Below the pieces are notes generated by a model. The model was not told where the DNA came from, made no database searches, and saw only the letters and a program-made list of their open reading frames with translations. From NCBI GenBank assembly GCA_027923505.1, contig BROI01000006.1, positions 434,001 to 498,000 of the forward strand: DNA of 64,000 nt, written 5' to 3'. The number at the start of each line of letters is the position of its first letter. The stretch's first letter is position 1. Positions 1 through 10,711 of this stretch are shown here, in pieces. This DNA comes from Mayamaea pseudoterrestris. Its lineage: Eukaryota; Bacillariophyta; Bacillariophyceae; Sellaphorales; Sellaphoraceae. Both the position numbers and the translations under genes were made by a program.

Positions 1-840
1 AGCTTCGTCGTGAGACGTCGCTTCTTGTCGGGCAACTTTCACCTTCCGCCCGTCAAGCGAAAGGATGATCGAGACGAGAATTAGCGTCGTTTCGCGACTC
101 CCGTGACATCAACTCATGACACTTGTTTCGACAGCGTTCATTCGGAATGACTCAAATGCGAACTGTGTGTCATCGACGCCATTGTGTTGAGTAACCTTTC
201 ACGCACGACTCATCAATCACGTCAAACTGCAAATTGTGTCAGGAGTCGAGTGAAGTGTTCGGGTGAAATGTCAATGTGCAAGTTCCGATCCGGAAGGTTG
301 CATGTCATTGGCGCGTCATGGCGAGGCCGGCGCGGCGTTCCGTTCTGTAGACTTGCGTAGCGCCAGTACTCGACGTCATGGATTTCGCGCGAACATTCTG
401 TTCGTCACCTGCTTGGCGAGTCTTGACTCACTTCTTCTTATATCGATCGCCAGCTGTCTCCTCGCTTCATCGAACGACACGATCAAGTTACACATTAAGA
501 GGTACGCTAATGCTTATGTTGCCGTATTGCAAGGCGTTGTTTGCTTTCTTGTGGGGACTGGACCTTGTGGCTTTTGGTCTTGGTTGTTGTTTCGTGATTC
601 CCGATGGAGTGATGGATGATGTAATGCTCTGCGTCGAATTCTGCGGAAAAGCGACGCCACGGCAGCATGGAGACACCAAGTCTTCTCATTAGAACATGTT
701 GTTGTTGATTGTCCAAACTCCTCGCAAAAACTCAGCTCTCTACTTTTCTCTTTCCTCGTGCATCCCCAGTCTCATTGATTCTCCCCCGCACTGGACCTCA
801 TTCATTCCACACCTCATCACTCGAAAACCACGAAACGACA
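1..840. other. Intergenic, 5' flank of methyltransferase gene
   Basis: No coding region could be supported. Open frames of about 100 codons exist (for example 263-619 and 378-692 on the plus strand), but they lack recognisable protein features and the first begins with GTG. The right part should hold the promoter and 5' leader of the methyltransferase gene that starts at 841. Confidence 0.4.
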
Positions 841-2034
841 ATGACACCTCAACGTCTTCCTACCATTACTCTGGCCATACTTACTCTACTAACGGTGGTT
901 GAAAGCTTCCAGTTCCACCCTCTTCAAGACCCAAACGTCATGAAGCCCTTTTCCGTTAAGGATGATGTCAAGAAGGTGATTGATGAGGTTTCGAAGGGAA
1001 GCGACACTCCACTGGCGAGCAAAACGCTTACGGACATTCATAAAGTCACTACTACCATCGTCAAGCCTTTGGACTCGCGACATGCGATGGATCGTAAGAA
1101 ATGGGGAGTTGACAAGGACTACTCAAACGAATACTGGCTCGACAAGCGAATCCATACGTTGGGCAATGTTGGTTTTGGAGGTGCGTTTCACGCGGCGGTG
1201 GCACCTTTGAGCACAAAGTTGATTGACTTGGCGGCGTATGACGGCAAAGACATTCGTCAAGAAGTAAGTTTAAATGAGTGAGCGACTACTGCATGTGTGA
1301 AGTAGCGCAGCGAGTCATGTGTCATGTAAGCATGGATTTTAAACTAACACTTTTTAACTTTAATAACTACTCAGGTTGCTGAGGAGTTGCGCAAACGAGT
1401 TAGCAAGACGAATGCACGCATCCTTGACCTCTGCTGCGGAGTCGGAATCTCGACGCGGTCGCTTAAGAAAGCCTTTCCTCACGCCGAGACTGTCATTGGC
1501 ATTGATTCGTCGCCAGAAATGGTTTCGATGGCAAGCTTTCTCTCCAAGCATTTGGATTACTTCCAGCCTTTGTATGAAAAGTGGACTGGTCTGAGTCCGA
1601 ATGCTGCGAGGGCCATGCCGACACTGGTCAAGGCAGCCTCAAAGTCTATCAGCGTACCTCTCGATGCAGCTCGCGCCTATTTTATGCAAGGCAATGCCGA
1701 AGATACGCAGCTTCAAACCAAGTCATTTGATATTGTTACTATCATGTACGCTTTCCATGAAGCTCCCGAGGCTGGACGTCAACGTATGCTTCAAGAAGCC
1801 CGTCGTCTCTTGGCTCCAGGAGGTACGTTGGCGATTGTCGATATATCGCACGACTATGTTCCGTCGGAGAGCATGTTGGCGGGCGAGCCGTACATTTTAG
1901 AGTACCAGCAGAACATTCACAGTCAGCTGCAACGCCTCCGAGGCTTTTGCCACCAGTCGCCGTCGTACAAGACGCTTGTTCCAGGACGTGCTGGAGTTTG
2001 GCTCTTGAAGCGATCGACGAGTGCCTTTGCGTAA
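841..2034 (+). CDS. SAM-dependent methyltransferase with signal/plastid presequence
   Basis: Class I methyltransferase, 360 aa from two exons (841-1263 and 1375-2034) around a 111-nt GTAAGT...TCAG intron that keeps frame. Motif I, ILDLCCGVGIST, lies at about residues 157-168 and is followed by IGIDSSPEM. Further motifs are FDIVTIMYAFHE and LLAPGGTLAIVDIS, as in the Methyltransf_11/25 type. The start at 841 was chosen over an upstream in-frame ATG at 709 because it follows ACGACA and opens directly on a hydrophobic signal peptide (residues 6-20). The signal peptide is followed by VESFQF, where Phe after the cleavage site resembles the diatom plastid entry motif. The substrate cannot be read from the sequence. 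The product probably acts in the plastid or secretory system. Confidence 0.85.
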
Positions 2035-2353
2035 CCACCTCACGTGGCCTTGTTCTTTTGACGCGGATGGAATATAGAGAGACGGCATACGTACATATCA
2101 TCATCGCTGCCACCCCGTTAAATGCTTCCTGTTCTCACGAAGGACCACCTTTGGAACATTTTGGTCCCAGTGTCACACTGACGACACATCCATTATATTT
2201 GTACCCGCACCCTTTGATGAATACAATAGAGAAAAAGCTCATTTTTTGTATAAAACCGATGTAGAGAGTAGGCGCAATTGTAGAACAACTAGCAAGCTTT
2301 CGTCGCACCATACCCATGCTCAAGTGTTCGAATGATGTCGATGAATTTCGTTC
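2035..2353. other. Convergent 3' flanks
   Basis: This is the gap between the stops of the methyltransferase (plus strand) and the fucosyltransferase (minus strand). It should hold both 3' UTRs and poly(A) sites. No further gene is seen. Confidence 0.5.
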
Positions 2354-4693
2354 CTACGACTGTGCTCTAGCAGCGAGCTCTTCAACTCCCCTGTCAATGT
2401 CCTTCCAGCTGACCGGAAACTCTCGGTTGAAAAAGGCACCATGCAAAACCGAATACTTGTGCATCGCATCGCGAGATTTTTGAAGCACATAGTAATATGA
2501 AGTTGGCAAGACACCCTTTTCGTGACCAGGCGACTTGTCCTTAATGGCGTGATAGGCGCGCATGCGATTTATAAACCCAGTAAAGCTATGAGAGATACAT
2601 CGCGTAGAAACATGAGATACAGAGATAGGGTGAGTGGCATGCGTTGTCGCCGACAGTAGCATTGGGCACACAACATAAACTTACGTCGAATGCCAGCATC
2701 CAAAAAACTTGACGCCGCGAGACGCAACGAGCTGATCTATCATGCCGTAATAATTGGTATTAACGCCCTCTATGGCATCTTTGAAGTCACTCATGAACTT
2801 GAGATCGTAATGCTGCTTGAGTGGATCAAAGAATGATTTGTCGCGCTCATCAGTGGCCACATACACAATGGATCCATCCGGCAAGACATCCTTGATGTTT
2901 TCGTATATTTCTTCCGCACTGATGCGTGTTTGCTTAAACTGAAAGTCTCCTCGTCGAATGTGGAAAGTGTCAAATTCGCCATTTTGATTGCCAGGTTTGC
3001 TTCTAGCGTATTCTCGCATTGCCGCAACAATGCGAGCAGCTGCACACTGAATTTCGTCCGCGTATCTAACGTGGTCGCGCATGAATCGCTTCATCCAAAG
3101 GTCCTCCCTCCAATCTTCGAAGAAAAGAAATGCGTAAAAATGGACTGCATATCGTAAGGTAAATGCGAGGTGAGCGAACATGGCAGAGATAATAAAAGGC
3201 AGCTACAGCAGTCACCTTACCCAGCATGCGAACGCGGAGTTTGTGACTACACATGAAGTGCAGGACTGGAGCCTTCTGCATCTCCTCATCGTAAACACAC
3301 AACTCTTTCCGGCCCGAAAGATTCTCCTTCATTCTCTCCATAGGTGCCGCATCAACCGGAACAGGATTGTCCACAAACTCTTGCTGTGGTTGCCCGTCCG
3401 CTGCAATTTGTTGCTGCATGGTCATGAGCTCCTCCACATCCGCCGACCCGCCCTTTGCCGGAAAAGCTGCCAAGCATTTGTGAGGCGCCCACAACGGAGT
3501 AATTGTAACGTTGCGCAACCACACCTTGAGTATTGTAAAGTCCTGTCCATCCCAGTCGGTGCGATTATTGTCCGGTGGAAACTCGACTTCGCCCGTATAC
3601 TTGTTCCGCAGCGTCCCCTTCATGGCTGTCTCTTCCAAAAAGTCCTTCATGGATATAATGTCCAAACCAGCATGCTCACGAGAAACTTCCTCCAATGGGA
3701 AAAAGTCGGCAAAGGTAAATTCAGTCTTGTGCTTGTCTCGGTCCTTGGCCAGCAAATACATGCGCTGGGCTGGAGGCTGAGTGGAGCGGACATGGCTGAG
3801 CCAAAGGCAAGAGGCAAAGGACAAGCACGCACGCGCACAACATGCAGACGGAAAATTCCCTTTCAACGTACCAACACCAGTGTTCGTCCTGTAGCAACCG
3901 CTAATCCCAAGACTGTTTCCATGGCCATTCTGTGGCGAGAGTAGAGGGGCGCACCGATCAGAAACAAGGGCAGCAAAGTCTATTCACATACTTTGAGCTC
4001 ACTACTCTTTCAGCATTTCAACTTGCTTCAAACTCGCATCTGCAAGTCAAGAATATTGCATTTCATTTGCCGTACATCGTCTTGTATTATCAAAACGTAC
4101 CGAATATTGTTCCACCCGCCTCCATCCGGCTCAAACGTCATGTACTGCCGTGGTCCCTGCTGGATGCGAAAGGGACTCACGAAGCGTTGATCCGACGCAA
4201 CGTCACGCCAGTAGACCATTTCGGAAGCGTCCGACGGACCTCCATGAGCAACGCAGTTTAGGCCAGCGAGCGTTGATTGCGGCTGCTGCTGCTGCTGCTG
4301 CTGCTGCAACTGTACTTTGTTCGCCGTTTCAGAAACCACCATGCCATTTTGTATGATCTTGTCGTTATCCGATTGCTTTTCATTCATTCTTTCAGTCTTC
4401 ATATATGGTCCATGGCCAGACAGTGCCAACGCATCCGGAACGGAGTGAATCATGTAAAAGCTGCTCGCGGCGCAAAGGACGCACCCAATTCCAATGGCGA
4501 AGAGCATGAAATGCACAATCGTCCACGATGGTTTCACTGCGGCAGTGTTTGACTGCTGCTGCTGCTGCTGCTTTAATGTCTTCAACTTGCTGGGTGAAAT
4601 ATCCAAAGCAACACTGCTGGATGCAGGCATAGAATGGTGCTGCTGCGGTGCGTCGTGGGCCGACGATGAGGATGGATGCGCTGGACGGGCCAT
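2354..4693 (-). CDS. GDP-fucose protein O-fucosyltransferase-like, Golgi/ER type II membrane protein
   Basis: Five exons on the minus strand (4693-4101, 3929-3872, 3776-3221, 3144-2685, 2585-2354) join in frame to 632 aa. All four introns (171, 95, 76, 99 nt) are GT-AG. The N-terminus is cytosolic and Gln-rich, with a CAG run near 4555. A transmembrane anchor follows at about residues 58-83, giving a type II topology. The luminal domain shows GGGWNNIR joined across intron 1 to MAMETVLG, then TGRTLVLPPAQRMYLL, VHFYAFLFFEDWR and the fucosyltransferase N-box HIRRGDF (464-470), and ends with FGCWHSTFTGFINRMR. These blocks match the O-fucosyltransferase family, which uses GDP-fucose on protein Ser/Thr. 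The acceptor is unknown. The start MARPAHPSSS was chosen because it has a clear ATG just before the anchor region. Confidence 0.88.
4283..4307 (-). repeat. CAG run coding polyGln in fucosyltransferase stem
   Basis: About eight CTG units on the plus strand read as CAG codons on the minus strand. They give a Gln stretch in the stem region between the membrane anchor and the catalytic domain. A shorter CAG run codes Gln near 4553-4572 in the same exon. Confidence 0.85.
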
Positions 4694-5025
4694 GACGACA
4701 AAAAAATTACCAAATCGATATTCAGCTAGCAAAGCTTCGTTCGTTGCTATCGAGGCTGAAAAGGAGAAGCAAGTGCAGCAACGAAGTTGCACAATATATT
4801 CAAGTGAATGATGATGAATGCATTGGCGCACCGCCGCAACATTGCACACGACTGGTTTTAGTCACGAACATGATATCATCTCAGAACTGCTGCGACATTT
4901 CGCATCCGATTTCAGAATCGTTCCGTTTCTACCATGAACTGTGTGCGCACCTCTATCATCGAGATTGCATAATGGCATGAATGATACATACCAATATAGC
5001 TACACAAACACTAACATCGTAGAGC
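4694..5025. promoter_or_regulatory. Divergent promoter region, fucosyltransferase / MgtC-like gene
   Basis: This 332-nt gap separates two head-to-head genes and should hold both promoters. No specific element is claimed. Confidence 0.4.
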
Positions 5026-5994
5026 ATGCATCATGATTCGGAATCTTCCGGCAAGAAGAAAAACTCCAAGTTATCCAAACGGCGCAACCGACGAAAACAC
5101 CAGTCGCAGTGCTACCTTTACCAGCAATACTTTCATCGACTGACCGCCACCAAGGCTGCCGTCTACTTGATTGTCGTCGTTTATGTTTTATCAGTATGTG
5201 TATTGGTCGTTCTTGAACTATTTATGCCGGTGGAGACGGATGCGCTACTGGCAGTGAATGCTACGAATTCAAATACGACAGCATCATCATTGAAACATCA
5301 ACTTTTAGTACGAGACTACACCCACATTCACCATCGACCACTCTGGCTCCTCTTGTTGACACGAGAGGAGTGTTCCTTCGGTCGCCGCTTGCTCGCCAGC
5401 GTCTTGCTCGGCAGCATCATGAGTTTGGTCAGCTTGGGATCTTGTCTGTTTAGCATCAACAGTGTGTTTGCGTTTCGCAGCGGTCCCATGGACTGGGACG
5501 CGAGTCGCGTGAGTGCGGCCGTTCCGAGTGGTGTCGGCTTTTTAGGGGCTGGCTTGATCTTCAAGGAGGCGCAGCAGGATTCCGCCACGGGTGAAACGAA
5601 CCACGTGGTGCATGGCTTGACGACGGCGTCGTCGCTGTGGGTATCGGCGGCGGTAGGCATGGCGTGCGCCGGACAGTTGTACTTTGCGGCATGCTTTTCG
5701 GTGGCAATCATGATGGTGCTGCTGCGGTTTGGGCCTCGACAAAGTGATCCAAGCGATGGCGAGATTGATGAAGAAGAAGACAATGATGAAAACGACGATT
5801 ACGAATTCGAACGACCAAGATATTCGTCGACTGACTCGTATAACAATAACATACTGCCAGGTGGCGAAGAATCGTCGTCGTTGATTGCCGAAGTGCATAC
5901 GCCGTTGCGGCGACAACCAAGCGCTGCGAATAGCGTACGGTCAATACGCAGTTCACACCGCAAGTCCCGGGCGTCATTAGGAGGCATTGTATAA
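5026..5994 (+). CDS. MgtC/SapB-family membrane protein
   Basis: Single-exon gene, 322 aa. A basic Lys/Arg-rich N-terminus is followed by one membrane segment (about 45-68). The core resembles the bacterial MgtC/SapB fold: FGRRLLASVLLGSIMSLVSL, then SRVSAAVPSGVGFLGAGLIFK, then VHGLTTASSLWVSAAVGMAC. The latter two are the most diagnostic family blocks. An acidic linker (DEEEDNDENDDYE) and a polar tail follow. Bacterial MgtC proteins are linked to growth in low magnesium and to ATP synthase inhibition, but the role in algae is not established. The extra N-terminal helix and long C-tail are eukaryote-specific additions. Its stop lies 58 nt from that of the convergent WD40 gene. Confidence 0.85.
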   Translation: MHHDSESSGKKKNSKLSKRRNRRKHQSQCYLYQQYFHRLTATKAAVYLIVVVYVLSVCVLVVLELFMPVETDALLAVNATNSNTTASSLKHQLLVRDYTHIHHRPLWLLLLTREECSFGRRLLASVLLGSIMSLVSLGSCLFSINSVFAFRSGPMDWDASRVSAAVPSGVGFLGAGLIFKEAQQDSATGETNHVVHGLTTASSLWVSAAVGMACAGQLYFAACFSVAIMMVLLRFGPRQSDPSDGEIDEEEDNDENDDYEFERPRYSSTDSYNNNILPGGEESSSLIAEVHTPLRRQPSAANSVRSIRSSHRKSRASLGGIV

Positions 5995-6052
5995 CATATA
6001 ATTGTAGCTAGCAAATTCTTCAGGTAATATTATAAAAGCGTCTTGTTACTTG

Positions 6053-7357
6053 CTACGACAACTCGCCGACGAGTACTCGATGGTCGGCAGATCCCGATGC
6101 CACAACATTCGGCAACTGTGGATGGAACGCCACCGCGTTGACGCAACCCTTGTGCCCCGGCAGCACGTACAGCTCCTTGTCAGTGTCGCTCACTGTCGTT
6201 GTCAAGTCCGCCGCATCCCATATATGCACCAACTTGTCGGCCGACCCGCAACTCACCAAGTTCCCATCGCAGGACCACGCGCATTTCAACAAGCCGCGGT
6301 CCGACGAGTGCTTGTGTCCTTGATACGTTTGCACCAACCGGCGATTTGTGTTGGCGACAAAGGGGCGCACGTCCCAAACACGCAGCGTGGCATCCATGTT
6401 GTTGCTCAGCAAGTGCGTGCCGCGCGGATGGAGCGCCAATCCGCTAATCGTGTCGGCGTGGCCCGTGAGTGCGTACACTGGTTTCGTGATCGTTTGGTCG
6501 GATAGCATGGTCAAGTCCCAGCAAACAATCAAATTGTCCAAGCCGCCCGTGTAAACGTGTGATTCGGAGAGTGCCACGGCGGTGAGTGGAATGGTGGCAG
6601 CAGTATCGGCTGCACCAGACGACAACGGCGCCACCAGACTCGCCACTGGTTTCCTTTGACGCGCGTCCCACAGCTTGCACGTTCCGTCGTCGCTGCAGGA
6701 TGCCAAGAGTGGGTGGGAGCTAGTGTCGGCCGATGGCGACGACGAAACGGCATTGACAACCTTGTCGTGCTTGTAGCTGCGGATTGTCTTTGTTGCCAGA
6801 ACGTCGTGCAGCTGCACTGTCCTGTCGGCGCCGCACGTGACCAGTAGTTGATCGCTGCCGCTGCCGCGTTGGTTCATCCAGCAGCAATCCAAAATGGCAT
6901 TCTTGTGGGCACTCGTCAAGGCGTGAGTGTTAACGTAGAAGGAACCGTGACAAGAGGCGAGCGACGAAGGAGCAATGGAGCGCTGCGAACAATACTCATT
7001 CAGTAGATACTCTTGGTAAGTGGACGAGTTCATCATGTTGGCGTTGTCATCATGCTCGTTGTCGTCGTCTGCTGCCAAATAGTTCATGCTCACGTTGCGC
7101 GAAATGACGCTCCAAACGAAGCATGCCCGATCCGTCGTGGAGGTCGACGCCAGCATTGTTCCCGATGCATTGTAGGCCAGTGACGTGACGGCACCAACGT
7201 GACCGGAAAGCTGAATGGTGCTGCTGCTACTGTTCGATGGTGCAGCAGCGTTTGCGTCGTTCGTTGCAGCAGCTACCGTCATGGCGGTCGTCGACGTGCC
7301 AATCATTCGCGGTCGTTTTTGCGGAGGCAGCATCTCACTGTCATCGAATGAAACCAT
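6053..7357 (-). CDS. WD40 protein, U5 snRNP 40 kDa (SNRNP40/Prp8-binding) homologue
   Basis: Single-exon 434-aa protein made almost wholly of WD40 repeats, with GH and WD dipeptides at regular spacing (SGHVGAVTSLAYN, LLASCSDDGTCKLWD, TGGLDNLIVCWDL, LTGHADTISGLALHP, LLSNNMDATLRVWDVRPF, LVSCGSADKLVHIWD). The order of repeats, the phrase DATLRVWDVRPF, and the closing LPGHKGCVNAVAFHP...GSADHRVLVGEL match the U5-40K spliceosome subunit, which binds Prp8. The N-terminal PPQKRPR stretch also fits. The assignment is by motif order, not by search. It should work in the nucleus in pre-mRNA splicing. Confidence 0.82.
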   Translation of the reverse strand: MVSFDDSEMLPPQKRPRMIGTSTTAMTVAAATNDANAAAPSNSSSSTIQLSGHVGAVTSLAYNASGTMLASTSTTDRACFVWSVISRNVSMNYLAADDDNEHDDNANMMNSSTYQEYLLNEYCSQRSIAPSSLASCHGSFYVNTHALTSAHKNAILDCCWMNQRGSGSDQLLVTCGADRTVQLHDVLATKTIRSYKHDKVVNAVSSSPSADTSSHPLLASCSDDGTCKLWDARQRKPVASLVAPLSSGAADTAATIPLTAVALSESHVYTGGLDNLIVCWDLTMLSDQTITKPVYALTGHADTISGLALHPRGTHLLSNNMDATLRVWDVRPFVANTNRRLVQTYQGHKHSSDRGLLKCAWSCDGNLVSCGSADKLVHIWDAADLTTTVSDTDKELYVLPGHKGCVNAVAFHPQLPNVVASGSADHRVLVGELS

Positions 7358-7735
7358 TATTTAGGCCAAGCGAGTGTAGTGACTTGATTTACTTCGCAAT
7401 GAAACGATGCAATACCATTAAGGCGCTTCGATGATGTTGACGGAAAACGCAGATGCGAAACGTTTGATGGACGTCATTCAGTCGTGCTACGACACCAAAA
7501 GTTGGTAAAACAGCTTCGCACGACCGAAGTAGTCGTATCGGTACTCGTAAGCGGTCATTTTCGAATTTCGAAAATGTCCATTCCGATGTGGATGCTTTCG
7601 CCCTCCAAGCTTGAATTGACAGTGAACCATGGAAAGGCTCATTACCGATGCAAAAGCGACGAGACCGTCTCATCATTGCTGCATCTAACTGTGCACTGTG
7701 TCTCGACGGCGTCTTTTGTTATACGTCTCGTGGTC
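7358..7735. promoter_or_regulatory. Divergent promoter region, WD40 / 7.7-kb gene
   Basis: Head-to-head gap of 378 nt. An open frame continues upstream of the chosen start at 7736 to 7484, but its residues look like non-coding sequence (no motif, no low-complexity protein pattern). Confidence 0.4.
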
Positions 7736-9253
7736 ATGGCAGCTAGCGATGAGGCAATAACAATTTCGCCAATCGGCTTGCCCATTGCCGATTCATCACC
7801 TCCTCCAGCAACCTCACGAAGCAAGCGAAGGCGCATTGCCATCGCCGCTTCGGCGTACCTATTCTATGTCAGCGTGAGGCTGTTCAAATCAACGTACGTG
7901 CTGACTGCGTCAAGTGACGAAATGTTTCAAATCGCCAACAGTATGGGTTTTTCCATGGAGCAACTTTGGAATGGGACATCTTTCGGAAATACCAAAATTG
8001 ATCCGACGCCGCCAAAATCCATATTTTCCATCTTTTACAACATTTACATTCCATCCGCAAGCGACAATTTTAGCATTCCACTCGATGCCGCGTTGGTGAA
8101 GGAAATTGTCCAAGAGCAGATTGGTCTCATTGCAGATTCTGATGCTGCCCGAACGTTTGACCAGATACGTTTGAACTACATTACGGTCGGCTGCCCGAAC
8201 GTGATCAACGCGACCTTTGTGACAGACCTTTGCAACTCGCATCAAGGTCGATTGAAGTGCCATCATGTACGACACGAAAATATCGGCAACGAAGAACTGA
8301 CGCTCCAAATGCTTTGGGAACATTGTCGACGCGACGGTACGCCACCCGACGAACGGGTTGCCTATATTCATTCCAAAGGTACCTTTCACAGCAAAACGTG
8401 GAACGGACTCACGCAGGGCTCCTGGCGACGGCATGGAACGCGCACGGTGGTCCGCAAGGAGTGCTTCGACCCGCCGAATCCACTGTGCAACATGTGTTCC
8501 ATGATGTCAACCTTGTGGCGTGAGTATAATAACCTGCTGTTGCTTTGAGTGCAGTTCCTGTTGCGCGGCTTGTCTCACAACAATTTTGTAACTCATTCCT
8601 TAGCATACGTTTCCGGCCCTGGGAACTTCTTTACTGCGAAATGTGACTACGTCAAGAAGTTATATCCTCCGAATGAATTTCAAGAGGCCATGGCCAAGGT
8701 AAGTCCTCAAGTCCAATAGAATCACAGAATCAATTTAGCCTACATTCTCAAATGCAAACGTCAATCGCAATGCATGCAGATTAACGCGACTAGACAAATG
8801 CTTACGGATGTGGTGCACAAGTTCGAACTCAACCTATTGCCAGTCAAGGATAGCAATCTCGGGGTGGATCGGTACGCTAACGAACATTGGGTTGGCAGCA
8901 ATCCTGAAGTACAGCCCTGTGACATGTCGGACACTTACGATATGAGCTTTTGGCAAAAGACGGACCAACCCGATGAGGCTTTCAAGTGGGAAATGCAACC
9001 AAGGAGTTCAACGCCAAGTATCCTCAAGCATTTAAGAACGCGAGACAAGACGACTCGACTCAAGGATTATTTCTTGTTGGGCGGTTACCTCTACAAGTGG
9101 TACACCTTGTACGGGCGAGGGCCGCCTTCGGACTCTTGGGTATGGGAGTGGTTTCCATTTGGCGCCGAGTGGAAAGAAGCTGTTGAAAATTACGGTGCGC
9201 ATGCGATGGATGTTTTGCTCGCCATTGAGGCCAATCGAACTAGAGTTGCTTGA
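7736..9253 (+). CDS. Membrane-anchored protein with YIHSKGTFH motif, putative secretory-pathway enzyme
   Basis: Three exons (7736-8519, 8604-8698, 8780-9253; introns of 84 and 81 nt) join to 450 aa. The N-terminus is Ser/Pro-rich with a basic RSKRRR stretch and a weak hydrophobic segment (about 34-50), suggesting a type II anchor. Visible blocks are FYNIYIPSA, VAYIHSKGTFH (about 208-218), ECFDPPNPLCNMCS and, across intron 1, SGPGNFFTAKCDYVKKL, then ANEHWVGSNPEVQPCD. The same blocks recur in the fragment at 9.6-10.1 kb, so this is a local paralogue pair. I recall this architecture as an uncharacterised algal family but cannot name an activity. The glycan-processing suggestion is inference from the membrane anchor and neighbours only. 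The start at 7736 was preferred because residues upstream look non-coding. Confidence 0.75.
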
Positions 9254-9627
9254 CAGCGATGGATCAATACAGTACCGATTAGGAAGCGCGCATACATTAA
9301 CGTAGCGCGCGCGTACATTGATCCAATTGGAGCATGGCGGTTGCCCTCGGGCGAGACTTTGCGAGCGACAATAGGATAAGTGGAGCGACATGACTACCTA
9401 AACAGTGACTGCACGTTATGAGGCAACAATGATATTTAAACAGAACGGAAGCGGTGCCAAGTACCTGTGCATCATGCTGAATACCATGTTCGGCTATCAT
9501 CTACGCGTGCCAACTTCTTGGCGATCATAACGTCGAGATTACAATACTATTCAAAAATTTCCACCCCATCAACCTTTGAAGGTGTCTCATTGTAAGCTGT
9601 ACATACTCGGACAGTCTATTATGCAAG
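9254..9627. other. Intergenic, convergent 3' flanks
   Basis: No gene is supported in this 374-nt gap between the 7.7-kb gene and its inverted partial paralogue. Confidence 0.4.
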
Positions 9628-10140
9628 CTATATCCAATGTACTCTTTTTTGTTGATGTTGCAGTTGTTGAGTCGGTACAGGTTTGTATCTAAACGTGGCA
9701 AAGTCCTTGTTGTCTGGGAGATTGTCGTAGCCCCATGTTATGGCAGGATTGTCGCTCAGGTCACACGGCGCGCTGGCTGGATGCGAGTAGATCCAATGCT
9801 CGGCAGCGTCTCGACCAATGGCGTAGCAATATGGCTTGTGGATGGACAGTTTTGGGTGGGAGATTGTCACTTGCTGCATCTTAGCTTCGAACAATCGTGG
9901 GTCTATCAAGCGGCGGATGTAGCTACATCTCGCGAGCCACATTTTACCAATGTATGCGGATGAGGGATGGGTGACATGGGAGAAGAGCATACATCGCAAG
10001 AGGTGGGGATTGCTAGACATTCGCGTGTCAGCTGACAGCGCACCTGCCGACGAAAAGGTGCACAATCTGTCAATATCAGGCCGGGGACGAAAAGAACCCT
10101 TCAAATGCAAATATACTGCTTTAGAAGTAGGTTGTATGGT
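9628..10140 (-). pseudogene. Orphan fragment paralogous to the 7.7-kb gene
   Basis: An open frame of about 160-170 codons on the minus strand shows the same block order as the neighbour at 7736: VYLHLKGSF (compare YIHSKGTFH), GKMWLARCSYIRRL (compare GNFFTAKCDYVKKL) and AAEHWIYSHPASAPCDLSDN (compare ANEHWVGSNPEVQPCDMSDT). It has no ATG start: the frame is open only from an in-frame stop near 10140, and the usual N-terminal half was not found upstream on this strand. The C-terminal third of the paralogue is also missing. It may be a degenerate copy, or the last exon of a gene whose first exons I could not find. An AG acceptor just before the TAT of VYLHLK is possible. Confidence 0.6.
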
Positions 10141-10711
10141 GCAATAGTACTACAAAGAATAAAGCGTTTCCATTTCTATTCCTTCGTCGTGGTGTTGTAC
10201 TGTCGTTGGGTTGAAAATATGTAGCGGGTAGCCAATGGAGTGCACAAACATCTGATGTTACGTCCGTAGCATAGATACTGCAACTGCGAACCTCATGTAC
10301 CTAAACATTAAGATGAAAGCTTTGCATACTGTTGAGAATCGGCGCAATTGGTCATCGACACCTGAGCAGTGTATGCACGACTGAAGCGAACACATTCGCG
10401 GGGCGGGGAGGTGGTAGGATCAATGGTTTTACAATGTCTGCAACGACTTTTGCGCGCTACGCGCGCACAAACATTGCCAAACAGCAGACGCAGTATGCTA
10501 AATTAACTGGCTCGGGTAGATGATGTCGCAGAACCACCGGTCATTTATGGGTCATTGGAGTAGACTGCACGAACGCCAAGAAGTACGGCATGTCGCACCA
10601 AGTTACACCCATTAATGTCGTGAAGCATGTCCGGATATATCCTACCACAATTAATGTTGCGTAGACTCGACTACGGGAGACACTGCTGGATGGCAGCTTC
10701 GGGCATCCTGC
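10141..10711. other. Intergenic region
   Basis: No coding region is supported. It contains a short GC-rich hairpin (TGCGCGC-TAC-GCGCGCA, 10451-10467) of unknown meaning. Translation of the minus strand did not reveal the missing N-terminal half of the fragment at 9628-10140. Confidence 0.35.

Noticed and set aside
263-692. Plus-strand open frames of 104-118 codons before the methyltransferase
   Set aside because: One starts with GTG, they overlap each other in different frames, and no motif or targeting pattern is visible.
3180-3944. 254-codon plus-strand frame
   Set aside because: It lies antisense to well-supported exons and introns of the fucosyltransferase.
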